A stretch of 64,000 bases of DNA, from positions 1 to 64,000 of the forward strand of contig JABFSL010000002.1 in assembly GCA_013140605.1 (NCBI GenBank), given 5' to 3'. This DNA is from Anaerolineales bacterium. Its GTDB lineage: Bacteria > Chloroflexota > Anaerolineae > Anaerolineales > Villigracilaceae. Below the pieces are notes generated by a model, which was not told the origin of the DNA, made no database searches, and worked only from the letters and a program-made list of their open reading frames with translations. Position 1 is the stretch's first letter, and every line of letters starts with the position of its first letter. Of the stretch, positions 1 to 9,017 are shown in pieces. The translations under genes and the position numbers were made by a program.

Positions 1-40
1 ACCTGCGATCAATCATTAGAATCAAATCATTAAAATGAGT

Positions 41-145
41 ATCCCAGTGCGGCATATATCATGTATACGGGTATAAATTTCGCAAACACGTAGACGGCAA
101 GATGTACCTCTAAAGACTGGCTGACCGAACAGACTTAAAACAAAA
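41..145. repeat. dispersed repeat, copy A
   Basis: The stretch containing ATCATGTATACGGGTATAAA, continuing to a GTAGACGGC motif and a later CGAACAG motif, recurs near 45985-46080 with the same order of blocks. The core of about 26 bases is identical in both copies. No coding potential is visible, and its nature is unknown. Confidence 0.6.
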
Positions 146-175
146 ATGGCAGATGAATCATCTGCCATTTTGTTT
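141..175 (-). terminator. intrinsic terminator of the arsenic operon
   Basis: ATGGCAGATG and CATCTGCCAT form a hairpin separated by a few bases, with A-rich and T-rich flanks. It lies just beyond the 3' end of the ACR3 gene on the minus strand, where the transcript runs into TTTTTGTTTT. Confidence 0.75.
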
Positions 176-209
176 TCTACCTCACCAACTTCTCATCAGG
201 CGGGCAAAC

Positions 210-1268
210 TTACCACCCGCCAAAATATTTCTTCTGGAAGAAGAACGCCACATTGACCAGCCCGATCATCACGGGCACTTCGATCAATGGACCAATCACC
301 GCCGCAAACGCCGCGCCAGAGTTGATGCCAAAAACCGCGACCGCCACTGCAATCGCCAACTCAAAGTTATTGCTGGCCGCAGTAAATGAAAGCGTGGTGG
401 TCTTGGAATAATCCGCGCCGATGGATTTGCCCATGAAGAAGCTGACCAGGAACATGACCACGAAATAGATCAGCAAAGGAATGGCAATTCTCACTACATC
501 GAAAGGCAGTTCCACGATCACATCACCTTTGAGAGAGAACATGACTACAATGGTGAAGAGCAGCGCGATCAATGTCAGCGGGCTGATCTTGGGAATAAAG
601 ACCTTGTGATACCAATCCTTGCCCTTCGAGCGGACGAGGAAGAAGCGTGTGAAGAATCCAGCAATGAACGGAATACCCAGATAGATGAACACGCTCTTTG
701 CAATCTCACCGATGGTGATGTTCACGATGTTGCCAGTCATGCCGAACCATGTCGGCAGGACAGTGATGAACACATAGGCATACACGCTGTAGAATAAAAC
801 CTGAAAGATGCTGTTGAACGCAACCAGCCCCGCGGCATATTCGTTATCGCCCTTTGCCAGTTCATTCCATACAATCACCATCGCGATACAACGCGCAAGG
901 CCGATGAGAATGAGTCCCGTCATATATTCGGGATAACCGCGCAGGAAAATGATCGCCAGTACGAACATCAAAATGGGACCAATGACCCAATTCTGCACAA
1001 GTGAAAGTCCGAGTATTTTCCAGTTGCGGAACACATCGCCTAGTTCGTCATAACGGACCTTCGCTAGCGGCGGATACATCATCAGAATCAAGCCAATCGC
1101 AATCGGAATGTTGGTAGTCCCAACGGAAACAGCCTTGTTGAAAGCGGCTACGGTTGCGGGCATTACAAAGCCAATGCCCACACCAACTGCCATTGCAAGG
1201 AAAATCCACAAGGTCAGGTAGCGGTCGAGGGTGGAAAGTTTTTTGGTGGTGCTTTTTTCCTGGGTCAT
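210..1268 (-). CDS. acr3: ACR3-family arsenite efflux permease
   Basis: This inner-membrane transporter extrudes arsenite, As(III), using the proton motive force. The 352-residue protein has about ten hydrophobic segments and the family-typical stretches [13 protein letters not shown], with the conserved Cys in a membrane helix, and [15 protein letters not shown] longer reading frame extends upstream to 1349 and overlaps the previous gene. The start at 1268 is preferred because GGAGG stands six bases before it. It is the last gene of the arsR operon and is followed by a terminator. The family assignment is firm; the substrate is inferred from the family and from arsR in the same operon. Confidence 0.93.
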   Translation of the reverse strand: MTQEKSTTKKLSTLDRYLTLWIFLAMAVGVGIGFVMPATVAAFNKAVSVGTTNIPIAIGLILMMYPPLAKVRYDELGDVFRNWKILGLSLVQNWVIGPILMFVLAIIFLRGYPEYMTGLILIGLARCIAMVIVWNELAKGDNEYAAGLVAFNSIFQVLFYSVYAYVFITVLPTWFGMTGNIVNITIGEIAKSVFIYLGIPFIAGFFTRFFLVRSKGKDWYHKVFIPKISPLTLIALLFTIVVMFSLKGDVIVELPFDVVRIAIPLLIYFVVMFLVSFFMGKSIGADYSKTTTLSFTAASNNFELAIAVAVAVFGINSGAAFAAVIGPLIEVPVMIGLVNVAFFFQKKYFGGW

Positions 1269-1318
1269 ACGAGCCTCCATGTTAAGAATATGCCTTGAGT
1301 AAAAACAGTCTTTAACGA

Positions 1319-1570
1319 TTATGCCGTTTCGAGCGCGCTGGTCAGCCAAGCGGTCACTTCGGCTGGCGTTGGGATTCTCCCTGTGGAAACGATTTTCTCA
1401 TTGATGACCAACCCGGGCGTGGACATGATGTTGTATTTCATGATCTCCGGGTATTCAGTCACTTTGATAACTTCGGCTTGCAAAGTCATTTCTTCCACAA
1501 CTTTATGTACGATCTGCTCCACGCGTTTGCAGTTGGCACAGCCTGAACCTAAAACCTTGATGGTTAACAT
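1319..1570 (-). CDS. small thioredoxin-like redox-active disulfide protein
   Basis: The 83-residue protein starts with a beta strand followed by GCANC, a CxxC redox motif at residues 11-14, and carries the cis-Pro region STPGLVINE typical of the thioredoxin_3 or redox-active disulfide protein 2 family. A good ribosome site (AGGAG) precedes the ATG. It sits between the permease and ACR3 genes in the arsenic operon, 11 bases after the permease. Such proteins often accompany ArsP/DUF318 permeases. A role in thiol chemistry or metalloid handoff is inferred, not shown. Confidence 0.85.
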   Translation of the reverse strand: MLTIKVLGSGCANCKRVEQIVHKVVEEMTLQAEVIKVTEYPEIMKYNIMSTPGLVINEKIVSTGRIPTPAEVTAWLTSALETA

Positions 1571-1581
1571 ATTTTCTCCTG

Positions 1582-2631
1582 TTACAAAATAATATTGAAA
1601 AGATAGCCCGTAAAAATGATCGCGATGGCAATAACGCCTATGAATACGGCGATCAGTTGCGGTTTAAGGACGCGGCGCAGGATGATCGTCTCAGGCAGGC
1701 TTAGTCCAACGACAGCCATCATGAAAGCCAGCACGGTTCCAAGGGACGCGCCTTTTTCCATCAACGCGCTCACGATGGGGATGATTCCCGCCGCATTGGA
1801 ATAAAGCGGAATGCCAAGCAGGACCGCCGCAGGCACAGACCACCAGGCTTGCTTGCCCATAATCCCAACCAATGCGCTCTCGGGTACATAGCCATGAATT
1901 CCCGCCCCGACAGCAATGCCAATGACAACATATAGCCAGACCTTGCCAACTATTTCTTTGACAGAGTCCCATGCGCGTTCAACGCGGTCATTCCAGGTTA
2001 ATTTTTCATCCAAGACCTGTCCCGCTCCACTTTTGATCTGCCAGACAAAATCTTCTACATAACGCTCCATCTTAAGTCGGCCGATCACCATGCCTGCTAA
2101 AATTGCGATGACGAGACCAGACGCGATGTAAAGCCCTGCCACCTTCCAGCCGAAAAGACCGAACAACATAATTACAGCCACTTCGTTGATCGTGGGTGCG
2201 GCGATGAGGAAGGAAAACGTCACACCGAGCGGGATGCCTGATTCGACAAAACCGATGAAGAGCGGCACCGCTGAGCATGAACAAAACGGCGTGACGATGC
2301 CGAGCAATGCGGCAAAGACATTTCCAATGCCTTCGCGTTTTCCGCCAAGCATCGCGCGAGTCCGTTCGGGGCTGAAGAAGGTGCGAACGATGGAGATGGC
2401 AAAGACCATGCCTGATAAAAGCAGCAAAATCTTTGGCACATCATAAAGGAAGAAAGCCAGCGATTCGCCGAAACGTGAATCGCGAGCAAGACCAAGCAAA
2501 GTGTAGGAAATCCAATCTGCGAGGGGTTGGATGATATTGTAGGCAATGAGCCAGGCGAATACAGCAATAGCCAGAATGGGGAATAGATATTTATTTGTAT
2601 GTGGAAGTGATGAGTGATTAAGTGTGGTCAT
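1582..2631 (-). CDS. ArsP/DUF318-type permease
   Basis: The 349-residue integral membrane protein has about eight to ten hydrophobic segments. The central TPFCSCSAVPLFIGF segment, with the CSCS cluster, is the signature of the DUF318/ArsP permease family. Some members export trivalent organoarsenicals, while others have unknown substrates. A second conserved block, LSLPETIILRRVLK, is near the C-terminus. It begins three bases after the end of arsR and is followed by the thioredoxin-like gene, so the three are clearly co-transcribed. Arsenic export is inferred from context; the exact substrate cannot be read from the sequence. Confidence 0.85.
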   Translation of the reverse strand: MTTLNHSSLPHTNKYLFPILAIAVFAWLIAYNIIQPLADWISYTLLGLARDSRFGESLAFFLYDVPKILLLLSGMVFAISIVRTFFSPERTRAMLGGKREGIGNVFAALLGIVTPFCSCSAVPLFIGFVESGIPLGVTFSFLIAAPTINEVAVIMLFGLFGWKVAGLYIASGLVIAILAGMVIGRLKMERYVEDFVWQIKSGAGQVLDEKLTWNDRVERAWDSVKEIVGKVWLYVVIGIAVGAGIHGYVPESALVGIMGKQAWWSVPAAVLLGIPLYSNAAGIIPIVSALMEKGASLGTVLAFMMAVVGLSLPETIILRRVLKPQLIAVFIGVIAIAIIFTGYLFNIIL

Positions 2632-2634
2632 GGG

Positions 2635-3030
2635 TCACAGACTCGATGCAGGGATAAGTACAGGTGAACATTGCGGACATTCACAGGAGGGATGAAATTG
2701 GGTGTTGATGAGCGTGGAAACTGATTCAGCGGAGAGTCCGCTCAGGCGGGCGGTGGCAGTGATCAGGTCAAGAAGAGAGGCGTCTTTTAGTCGATAAAAA
2801 ACATAACGACCTTCGCGCCTGTCCAACAAAATATCCGCTTTGCGAAGAGACATCAAATGCTGTGAGATGTAAGCCTGCCGCCAGCCAAGCGCGGTTTCGA
2901 GATGACAGACGCAGGCTTCGCCCGTGCCGATGGCGATCAGAATGGCAATGCGCTGCGGCGAGGCGATGGCAGCAAGCGGCGCGGATATTTTTTCTGATAG
3001 TTCAATAAGGGGTTGTTTTTTCATATTCAT
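2635..3030 (-). CDS. arsR: ArsR/SmtB-family metalloregulatory repressor
   Basis: The 131-residue winged-helix protein contains ASPQRIAILIAIGTGEACVCHLE near residues 23-45, in which ACVC matches the ELCVC arsenite-binding helix of ArsR proteins. A recognition helix (QAYISQHLMSLRKADIL) and a beta wing (DRREGRYVFYRL) follow. A C-terminal CECPQC motif adds further thiols. It heads the arsenic operon and is divergent from the molybdoenzyme operon. It probably represses its own operon and is released by As(III) or Sb(III). Whether it also controls the divergent operon is open. Confidence 0.92.
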   Translation of the reverse strand: MNMKKQPLIELSEKISAPLAAIASPQRIAILIAIGTGEACVCHLETALGWRQAYISQHLMSLRKADILLDRREGRYVFYRLKDASLLDLITATARLSGLSAESVSTLINTQFHPSCECPQCSPVLIPASSL

Positions 3031-3243
3031 TTACCTGAATGTATTATACAACGCATTCAAGAATATGAATATGAAAGGCATCATGAATTGCACTGTCGAA
3101 TGTCACCATGTGTGTAGGGATTATCCCTACATTTCCCGTCGAACTATCCGACTTTTCCCGCTATTGAAAATATGCATAGAGAGAGACAATAACATCGGAA
3201 TTATCGGAGCGAATCCGACAAAATTTTTGATGGAGGCTTCTCT
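3031..3243. promoter_or_regulatory. divergent promoter and operator region, arsR operon / molybdoenzyme operon
   Basis: This 213-base gap holds two clear dyads. TGAATG-N12-CATTCA (3036-3059) resembles ArsR/SmtB operators. It encloses TATAAT on the minus strand (3048-3043), a plausible -10 box for arsR. Further on, TGTAGGGA-TTA-TCCCTACA (3113-3131) is a perfect dyad with 8-base arms placed 113 bases before the ferredoxin-subunit start. It is a candidate site for the operon's own activator. No matching FNR or CRP consensus was seen. Confidence 0.6.
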
Positions 3244-3990
3244 ATGGCACAAGAACCAAAAGATGTTCTCGTCCGCATGAACGAAGATCTTCAACGCGCT
3301 TTGGAAAAAGCGCCTGAGGATCGCCATTGGGTAATGGTGATCGACCTGCGCAAATGTGTGGGTTGCCATGCCTGTACCATTGCGTGCGTGGCTGAGAACA
3401 AACTCCCGCCTGGGGTGGTATATCGCCCTGTGCTGGAAAAAGAAACTGGGACATACCCCAATGTGACGCGCTCATTCCTGCCGCGCCCGTGTATGCAATG
3501 CGATAACCCATCCTGTACGCCTGTTTGCCCGGTAAGCGCGACCTATAAGAACGCGGAAGGTGTGGTGGTTGTAGATTACGACGAGTGCATTGGATGTCGC
3601 GCTTGTTTGGTTGCGTGCCCATACGGCGCGCGCACATCCGACTTTGGTTATACCTACACCGAGGAACTACCTGTGCTGGACGGCGCCATCGTCGGGCGTG
3701 AAGCTGCCGACGATTATGAATGCGCCGCCAATTATGAATATGGCAAGGAATGGGCGCGCGAAGGCCATCGCGGTTCGCCAATTGGGAACGCCCGCAAATG
3801 TCACTTCTGCCTGCACCGCATTCATGAAGGTGAATTGCCCGCATGTGTGACAACCTGCATTGGCCGCGCCACATTGTACGGCGATGCCAATGATCCTGAC
3901 AGCCTGGTTACGGAATTGATCAAATCTCCCAATCTCATCCGCTTAAAGGAAGAGTTGGGAACCGAACCACGCGTGTATTACATGGTGTAG
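3244..3990 (+). CDS. 4Fe-4S electron-transfer subunit of a molybdoenzyme (TtrB/PsrB/NrfC-like)
   Basis: The 248-residue protein has four cysteine clusters: [37 protein letters not shown] and [20 protein letters not shown]. These are the four [4Fe-4S] sites of the DmsB/NrfC/TtrB subunit family that pass electrons between a quinol-reacting membrane anchor and the catalytic molybdenum subunit. There is no signal peptide, so it would reach the outer face of the membrane by riding with the Tat-exported catalytic subunit. GGAGG precedes the ATG. It is the first gene of a B-C-A operon, the order seen in tetrathionate (ttrBCA) and selenate (srdBCA) reductase operons. Confidence 0.93.
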   Translation: MAQEPKDVLVRMNEDLQRALEKAPEDRHWVMVIDLRKCVGCHACTIACVAENKLPPGVVYRPVLEKETGTYPNVTRSFLPRPCMQCDNPSCTPVCPVSATYKNAEGVVVVDYDECIGCRACLVACPYGARTSDFGYTYTEELPVLDGAIVGREAADDYECAANYEYGKEWAREGHRGSPIGNARKCHFCLHRIHEGELPACVTTCIGRATLYGDANDPDSLVTELIKSPNLIRLKEELGTEPRVYYMV

Positions 3991-3999
3991 GAGAACAAC

Positions 4000-5199
4000 A
4001 TGAAAAAGAAAACTTCAACCAAACTGTTGGACTTCAAAGCCATGAACAACGCAACCCGCATCACTTTGCTGGTGGGGCTGGCGGCGTTCTTTTTTGGCAT
4101 CTTCGGGCTTTACACTCGTCTGTTTGTCGGTGAGCGTGAAGTTGGATATGGCTCCTATGTTGTGTGGGGATTATGGGTAGCCATGTATCTCTTCCTGGCG
4201 GGCATTGCAACTGGCTCTTATATGCTTGCCGCACTGGAATACATCTTCAATGTCCCGATATTCAAAGGGACTGGGAAGGCCGCATTGTTTGCGGGGCTGG
4301 TAACCATGCCCGCCGCGCTCGCGTCCATCGGCATGGATCTCGGTCACATGGAGCGCATCATCAAGGTCTATCTCCAGCCGAATTTCTTCTCGCTTCTGGC
4401 GCAGATGGTTTGGGGATACACCCTGTTCCTGCTTGTTGTTATCGTGACTCTTTGGCTCGCCTTCAAGCAGAAAGATGGTCAACCCACAGGCACATTCTTC
4501 AAGATCGTGCTCTGGATCGGTTTCTTCATGTCCATTTTCCTGAGCGGCGGAGTGGGCGCATTACTTGGCGTGAACGCATCCCGTCCCTACTGGACAGTGG
4601 GTCTGCTCTCGGTACAGTTTCCCATCTTCGCTTTCGCATCAGGCGTTTCGCTGATGTTGATCGTCATCGGCTGGTTCATGCACTTCAAGGATGAAGAGCA
4701 GCGCTATCATCTCTTCCGCTGGCTGGGATGGGTGGCGATTGCACTTTCGCTTTCCAAAATCTACATCCTGTGGGCGTATCTCTCGCAGGCCTGGTACAGC
4801 CAGATCCCCGATGTGATGGCACCGTTGAATGAAATCCTATTCGGGCGCTATTGGTTCTCCTTCTGGGTAGTTCAAATCGCCATCGGCACAGTTATTCCGC
4901 TCGTCCTGCACATGATCCCCAAGCTGGCACACAATGGGACATGGGCTGGCTTGATCGGATTGATGGTGTTGATCGGTTTTGCGGCAGCGCGCACCAATAT
5001 TGTTTTCCCAGCCATGTCTGTGGAAATGCTCGATGGCTTGCCAAACGCGTTCTTTGGGCCGCACCTGAGCATTCTTTATACACCCAGTAATTTGGAAATA
5101 TCTGTAACAGCGGGCGTGATTGGCGCGGCCATCCTCGCTTTTGTGCTGGGCGCTGAAATCCTGGCCGTTTTCAACAAGCCCAAGATGGAGGTGAAGTAA
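4000..5199 (+). CDS. NrfD/PsrC-type membrane anchor subunit
   Basis: The 399-residue integral membrane protein has about nine to ten hydrophobic segments and belongs to the NrfD/PsrC/TtrC family, which docks the iron-sulfur subunit and exchanges electrons with menaquinone. It begins nine bases after the ferredoxin gene with its own AGGAG, and its TAA stop overlaps the ATG of the catalytic subunit. No haem-binding motif is apparent, as expected for this family. It carries electrons between the quinone pool and the catalytic subunit; direction cannot be decided from the sequence. Confidence 0.92.
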   Translation: MKKKTSTKLLDFKAMNNATRITLLVGLAAFFFGIFGLYTRLFVGEREVGYGSYVVWGLWVAMYLFLAGIATGSYMLAALEYIFNVPIFKGTGKAALFAGLVTMPAALASIGMDLGHMERIIKVYLQPNFFSLLAQMVWGYTLFLLVVIVTLWLAFKQKDGQPTGTFFKIVLWIGFFMSIFLSGGVGALLGVNASRPYWTVGLLSVQFPIFAFASGVSLMLIVIGWFMHFKDEEQRYHLFRWLGWVAIALSLSKIYILWAYLSQAWYSQIPDVMAPLNEILFGRYWFSFWVVQIAIGTVIPLVLHMIPKLAHNGTWAGLIGLMVLIGFAAARTNIVFPAMSVEMLDGLPNAFFGPHLSILYTPSNLEISVTAGVIGAAILAFVLGAEILAVFNKPKMEVK

Positions 5200-8100
5200 T
5201 GAACACCAAACAACCTGAAAAATGCAAGATCTCTCGCCGCGACTTTCTGAAAATCGCGGGCGCAGGCGGCGCAGCAGCCGCATTCCTCGGGAACCTGCCA
5301 AAAGTTCAAAAGGCCCTGGCTCAATCTGACAATGGCTCCGCATATAAATTAACTGATCCAGCGAACCAAGTTTATTCCGTTTGCCAGCAATGCAACACCC
5401 AATGCGGTATCAAGGTGAAACTTGTGGACGGTGTTGCCGTGAAGATCGAAGGCAATCCGTATTCGCCGTGGAATCTTGTCCCGCACATGGCGTACGAGAC
5501 TCCGCTTGCGGATATGGGCAAAATCGATGCGCCACTCTGCCCAAAGGGGCAGGCTGGTCTGCAAGCCGCATATGATCCCTTCCGTATTACGCAGGTGCTC
5601 AAGCGCGCCGGCAAGCGCGGCGAGAATAAATGGGTTACCGTTCCCTTTGACCAGGCGATCACTGAGATCGTGGAAGGCGGCAAACTATTTGCGGATGTGG
5701 CAGGCGAAGAATCTCGTGAAGTGGAAGGCTTGCGCTCCCTGCGCGCTCTCACCGATGCGAAGGTTATGAAGGATATGAACACCGCCATTGGCAAGATCAG
5801 ATCCGAAAAAGATATCGAAAAGAAAAAAGCATTAGTTGAACAGTTCAAAACCGACTTTGCCGCCGACCTGGATAAGATGATAAATCCTGAACATCCCGAC
5901 TTTGGACCAAAGAACAACCAAATCCTGTACTTCTGGGGACGCAAGAAAGGCGGACGCTCGGACATTGCGCATCGTCTCTTCGGTTCCGGGTTGGGTACTA
6001 CAAATCGTCACGGTCATACAACCGTATGTCAGGGTTCGCTGTACTTCTCTGGCAAATCCATGAGCGATCAATGGGATGCGGCGACTGCCAAGTTCACGGG
6101 CGGCGCCAAGGCATACTGGATGGGCGATACGGCTTCAGCGGATTTTGTCATCTTTGTTGGCGCATCTCCATTTGAAGGTAACTACGGACCTACCAACCGC
6201 GTGCCGCGCATCACAGATCGGCTTGCAACAGGCGATCTCAAATTTGCTGTGATTGATCCGCGCCTATCCAAGATCGGCGGCAAGGCATGGAAGTGGCTGC
6301 CCAATAAACCTGGTAGTGAAGGCGCAATCGCATTGGCGCTGATTCAATGGGTTATCGCGAATGAACGCTTCGATGTGAAGTACCTCTCCAACGCGAACAA
6401 GGCTGCCTCTGCCGCAACCAAAGACCCAACCTGGTGCAATGCTTCATGGCTGGTCAAGATCGACCCTGAAAAAGGCAAGCCAGGCAAATTCCTGCGCGGT
6501 TCCGAGTTGAAACTGGTCGAAAAGAAGGAAGAGAAAGTAGATGACAAGACTGTAGTTACTTACGTGACCGCACCGTCAGATGGAACCGAGCCTGTAGTTT
6601 TTGCAACCGACCCCTTCGTTGTGTTGGATGCGGATTCCAATCCAGTAATATTCGATCCCAATGACGTGGATCGTCCCGTTGTGGCAGGTCAACTCTTCGT
6701 TGAGAATGTCGCTGTGGGCGAGTTCACAGTCAAGAGTGGTTTGCAGATATTGAAAGAATCAGCCAACGAGAAGACCATCGAAGAATGGGCTGAGATCGCA
6801 GGCCTGCGCGTGAAGGATTTGGAAGACCTCGCCTTCGAGTTTACTTCTCATGGTAAGAATGCCTGCGTGGATATTCATCGCGGCGTCAGCCAGCATACCA
6901 ACGGTTATTACAACGTCATCTCGTGGTACAACCTTGCGCTGCTGATTGGCAACTATGACTGGCGCGGCGGGCAGGTTTACGCCAGCACTTATGATCTTTC
7001 GGGTGCAAAGGCGGAAGGCCCGTTCCTTTTCAGTAAAGCTGACCCAGGCGCGTTGGCTCCGTTTGGACTGAGCCTCATTCGCCACGACGCGAAGTATGAA
7101 GAGTCGACAATTTATATGAACCTGCCAGAGGAGCAGCATTATCCCGCCAAGCGTAATTGGTATCCGCTGGCGTCGGATGTATATGAAGAAATTATTCCCT
7201 CTGCGGGCGATATGTATCCGTATCCGATCAAGGCCGCTTTCATGTACATGGGTTCGCCAGTGTATTCGCTGCCAGGCGGCCATAAGTGGATCGAGATTTT
7301 ACAGGATGTGGAAAAACTTCCGCTGTATGTTGCCAATGACATCATTGTCGGCGAGACCAGCATGTATGCCGATTACATCTTCCCCGATGTCTCCTATCTC
7401 GAGCGCTGGGAATTTGGCGGCTCGCATCCGAACATCACCTTCAAGGTGCAGGGTGTTCGCAACCCCGTCATCGCTCCGCTCACTGGCACGGTTAAAGTAT
7501 ACGGTCAGGAAATGGCCGCGCAATTCGAAGCCATGCTGCTTGCCATTGCTGAAAAATTGGAACTGCCGAACTTCGGTCCCAATGGTCTTGGCGAAGGTAT
7601 TGATTACAACCATCCTGATGATCTCTACCTGCGCATGGTAATGAATCTGGCCTATGGCGAAAAGAAGGAATTGGAGGATGCAGTCCCCGAGGCAACTCCC
7701 GAAGAAATTGACCTGTTCATCAAGTCCCGCTCGCATCTTCCCAAGACGGTATTTGATCCTGAACGATGGCACAAGATTACGGGTGAGCTTTGGCCGCGCG
7801 TCGTGACAGTTCTCGCTCGCGGCGGACGTTTCCAGGCATACGAAAAAGGTTATCCCGGTGATGGTGTGCGCACGGGTTCATTTGATGAGCCGTATGTTGT
7901 CCCGACTGGCACAAAGTTCGGCAAGATGATCAACATGTACCTTGAGAAAAATACAGGCGTCAAACATGCTGGAACAGGCAAGTCGCTTTCTCCAGTCCCA
8001 ACTTATGTCGAGCCGTATATGGGATTTGATGGCGAAGTGATCGATGACACAGCCGATGGTTATGATCTCAAGTTGATCACCTACCGTGAGATTGCCCAGA

Positions 8101-8537
8101 CCAAGAGCCGCACACAGGGCAACTATTGGCTCAAGGCGCTTCTTCCTGAAAACTTCCTGTTGATGAATTCCATTGACGCCAAAAAACGCGGTTTGAAAGA
8201 TGGCGATCAAATCCACATCAGTTCCGCTTCCAACCCTGATGGTGAATGGGATTTTGGCAACGGTCATAAACGCTCCATTGCAGGGAAGCTCAAGGTTGTC
8301 GAAGGGATGCGTCCGGGTGTGATTGCTTTTGCGCTTGGTTTCGGTCACTGGGCATATGGCTCACAGGATATCAGCATTGACGGTACGACCATCGCTGGCG
8401 ATGAACGCCGCTACGAAGGCTTCCATGCCAACGCGGCCATGCGCACAGACCCATTGATCACGAACACTTGTCTCTTCGACCCCGTCGGTGGCTCGGCTGT
8501 GTTCTACGATACGCAAGTGAAGGTTGAGAAGGCGTAG
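5199..8537 (+). CDS. Tat-exported molybdopterin oxidoreductase catalytic subunit, TtrA/SrdA-like (ArrA/ArxA also possible)
   Basis: The 1112-residue protein is a DMSO-reductase-family enzyme. The twin-arginine signal ISRRDFLK (residues 11-18) ends near ALA-Q at residue 41. A [4Fe-4S] ligand set follows as C62-x2-C65-x3-C69-x44-C114. HTTVCQGS places Cys277 as the likely molybdenum ligand, as in tetrathionate, polysulfide and respiratory arsenate reductases. Its length fits TtrA/SrdA (about 1000 residues) better than ArrA (about 850). The operon order B-C-A supports the same clade. The divergent arsenic operon and the downstream AioX-like sensor suggest an arsenic oxyanion as a possible substrate. 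The molybdoenzyme class is certain; the substrate is not. Confidence 0.9.
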   Translation: MNTKQPEKCKISRRDFLKIAGAGGAAAAFLGNLPKVQKALAQSDNGSAYKLTDPANQVYSVCQQCNTQCGIKVKLVDGVAVKIEGNPYSPWNLVPHMAYETPLADMGKIDAPLCPKGQAGLQAAYDPFRITQVLKRAGKRGENKWVTVPFDQAITEIVEGGKLFADVAGEESREVEGLRSLRALTDAKVMKDMNTAIGKIRSEKDIEKKKALVEQFKTDFAADLDKMINPEHPDFGPKNNQILYFWGRKKGGRSDIAHRLFGSGLGTTNRHGHTTVCQGSLYFSGKSMSDQWDAATAKFTGGAKAYWMGDTASADFVIFVGASPFEGNYGPTNRVPRITDRLATGDLKFAVIDPRLSKIGGKAWKWLPNKPGSEGAIALALIQWVIANERFDVKYLSNANKAASAATKDPTWCNASWLVKIDPEKGKPGKFLRGSELKLVEKKEEKVDDKTVVTYVTAPSDGTEPVVFATDPFVVLDADSNPVIFDPNDVDRPVVAGQLFVENVAVGEFTVKSGLQILKESANEKTIEEWAEIAGLRVKDLEDLAFEFTSHGKNACVDIHRGVSQHTNGYYNVISWYNLALLIGNYDWRGGQVYASTYDLSGAKAEGPFLFSKADPGALAPFGLSLIRHDAKYEESTIYMNLPEEQHYPAKRNWYPLASDVYEEIIPSAGDMYPYPIKAAFMYMGSPVYSLPGGHKWIEILQDVEKLPLYVANDIIVGETSMYADYIFPDVSYLERWEFGGSHPNITFKVQGVRNPVIAPLTGTVKVYGQEMAAQFEAMLLAIAEKLELPNFGPNGLGEGIDYNHPDDLYLRMVMNLAYGEKKELEDAVPEATPEEIDLFIKSRSHLPKTVFDPERWHKITGELWPRVVTVLARGGRFQAYEKGYPGDGVRTGSFDEPYVVPTGTKFGKMINMYLEKNTGVKHAGTGKSLSPVPTYVEPYMGFDGEVIDDTADGYDLKLITYREIAQTKSRTQGNYWLKALLPENFLLMNSIDAKKRGLKDGDQIHISSASNPDGEWDFGNGHKRSIAGKLKVVEGMRPGVIAFALGFGHWAYGSQDISIDGTTIAGDERRYEGFHANAAMRTDPLITNTCLFDPVGGSAVFYDTQVKVEKA

Positions 8538-8571
8538 AGTCAGTTGTCAGTAAACAGTAGGCAGTAATCGG

Positions 8572-8602
8572 TGGGGATGAGGCGCGAATCGCTCCATCCC
8601 CA
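8572..8602 (+). other. stem-loop between catalytic subunit gene and tatA
   Basis: TGGGGATG (8572-8579) pairs with CATCCCCA (8595-8602) around a 15-base loop. No T-run follows, so it is more likely an mRNA-stabilising or partial-attenuation hairpin than a terminator. It is preceded by a CAGT-rich stretch. Confidence 0.5.
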
Positions 8603-8626
8603 TCGATAAAACGAAAGTGAGATTTC

Positions 8627-8785
8627 ATGTTTCATCTTGGACAAACCGAATTAATCATCGTTCTCGTTATTGTTATTCTCCTCTTCGGCGTTGGGCGCAT
8701 TGGCAAGATCGCGAAAGAACTTGGTTCTGGAATTCGTTCATTCAAAGCAGGATTAAACAGCGAAGACAATAGCAAGACCGAATAA
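8627..8785 (+). CDS. tatA: Sec-independent (Tat) translocase component TatA
   Basis: This short gene encodes 52 residues. It begins MFHLGQTELIIVLVIVILLF, with the Gly-x-x-Glu-Leu N-terminus and single membrane helix of TatA. The FG hinge follows, then an amphipathic helix (RIGKIAKELGSGIRSFKAGL) and a short charged tail. TatA forms the pore of the twin-arginine export pathway that moves folded cofactor-loaded proteins. Its place 90 bases after the Tat-exported molybdoenzyme suggests a dedicated or supplementary copy for that enzyme. TatC is not in the window. Confidence 0.93.
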   Translation: MFHLGQTELIIVLVIVILLFGVGRIGKIAKELGSGIRSFKAGLNSEDNSKTE

Positions 8786-8808
8786 AAAAATAACCGAATA
8801 CTTTAACC

Positions 8809-8873
8809 TCCGAAGCCTGTCAGGCGAAACGAACAAGCATGGCAACAGGCCGATCACAACCGTGATCCACGGA
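8809..8873 (+). promoter_or_regulatory. candidate Moco/Tuco-type riboswitch
   Basis: The leader of the fmdE operon can fold into a three-way junction. TCCG (8809-8812) pairs with CGGA (8870-8873), enclosing hairpin GCCTGT/ACAGGC (8815-8820 and 8845-8850) and hairpin GATCAC/GTGATC (8852-8857 and 8862-8867). Conserved-looking single-stranded GGCGAAACGAAC lies in the first hairpin loop. Molybdenum and tungsten cofactor RNAs are known upstream of fmdE and cofactor genes, so the position fits. I recall the general shape of the family but could not align it, so this is a proposal. Confidence 0.45.
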
Positions 8874-8904
8874 TAGAGCAGAAATACACTATCCCCCCAC
8901 AAAG

Positions 8905-8923
8905 TCCCGCGTTTTTTGCGGGA
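8905..8923 (+). promoter_or_regulatory. small GC hairpin in the fmdE leader
   Basis: TCCCGC and GCGGGA flank a seven-base U-rich loop. It stands between the candidate aptamer and the terminator and could be part of an expression platform. An isolated AAAGGAG follows at 8929-8935. Confidence 0.4.
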
Positions 8924-8951
8924 TTTGGAAAGGAGACCTTTTTGCAAACAG

Positions 8952-8991
8952 CAAGTTTGTCTCATTTCCAAATGACAGACTTGTTTTTTTT
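8952..8991 (+). terminator. intrinsic terminator upstream of fmdE
   Basis: CAAGTTTGTC pairs with GACAGACTTG-type sequence (8974-8983) extended by CATTT/AAATG, followed by eight T residues. It lies between the candidate riboswitch and the fmdE start, where it can act as end of the tatA transcript, as a regulated attenuator, or both. Confidence 0.7.
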
Positions 8992-9017
8992 ATCTTTCGT
9001 CAATACGGAGAATTTCC

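Noticed and set aside
3242-3874. Long minus-strand ORF opposite the ferredoxin subunit gene
   Set aside because: It is a shadow of a strongly conserved four-cluster ferredoxin gene on the other strand.
5199-8537. Calling the molybdoenzyme an AioA arsenite oxidase
   Set aside because: AioA has a 3Fe-4S cluster, no cysteine Mo ligand and a Rieske partner. Here four cysteines and Cys277 are present with an FeS subunit and NrfD anchor.
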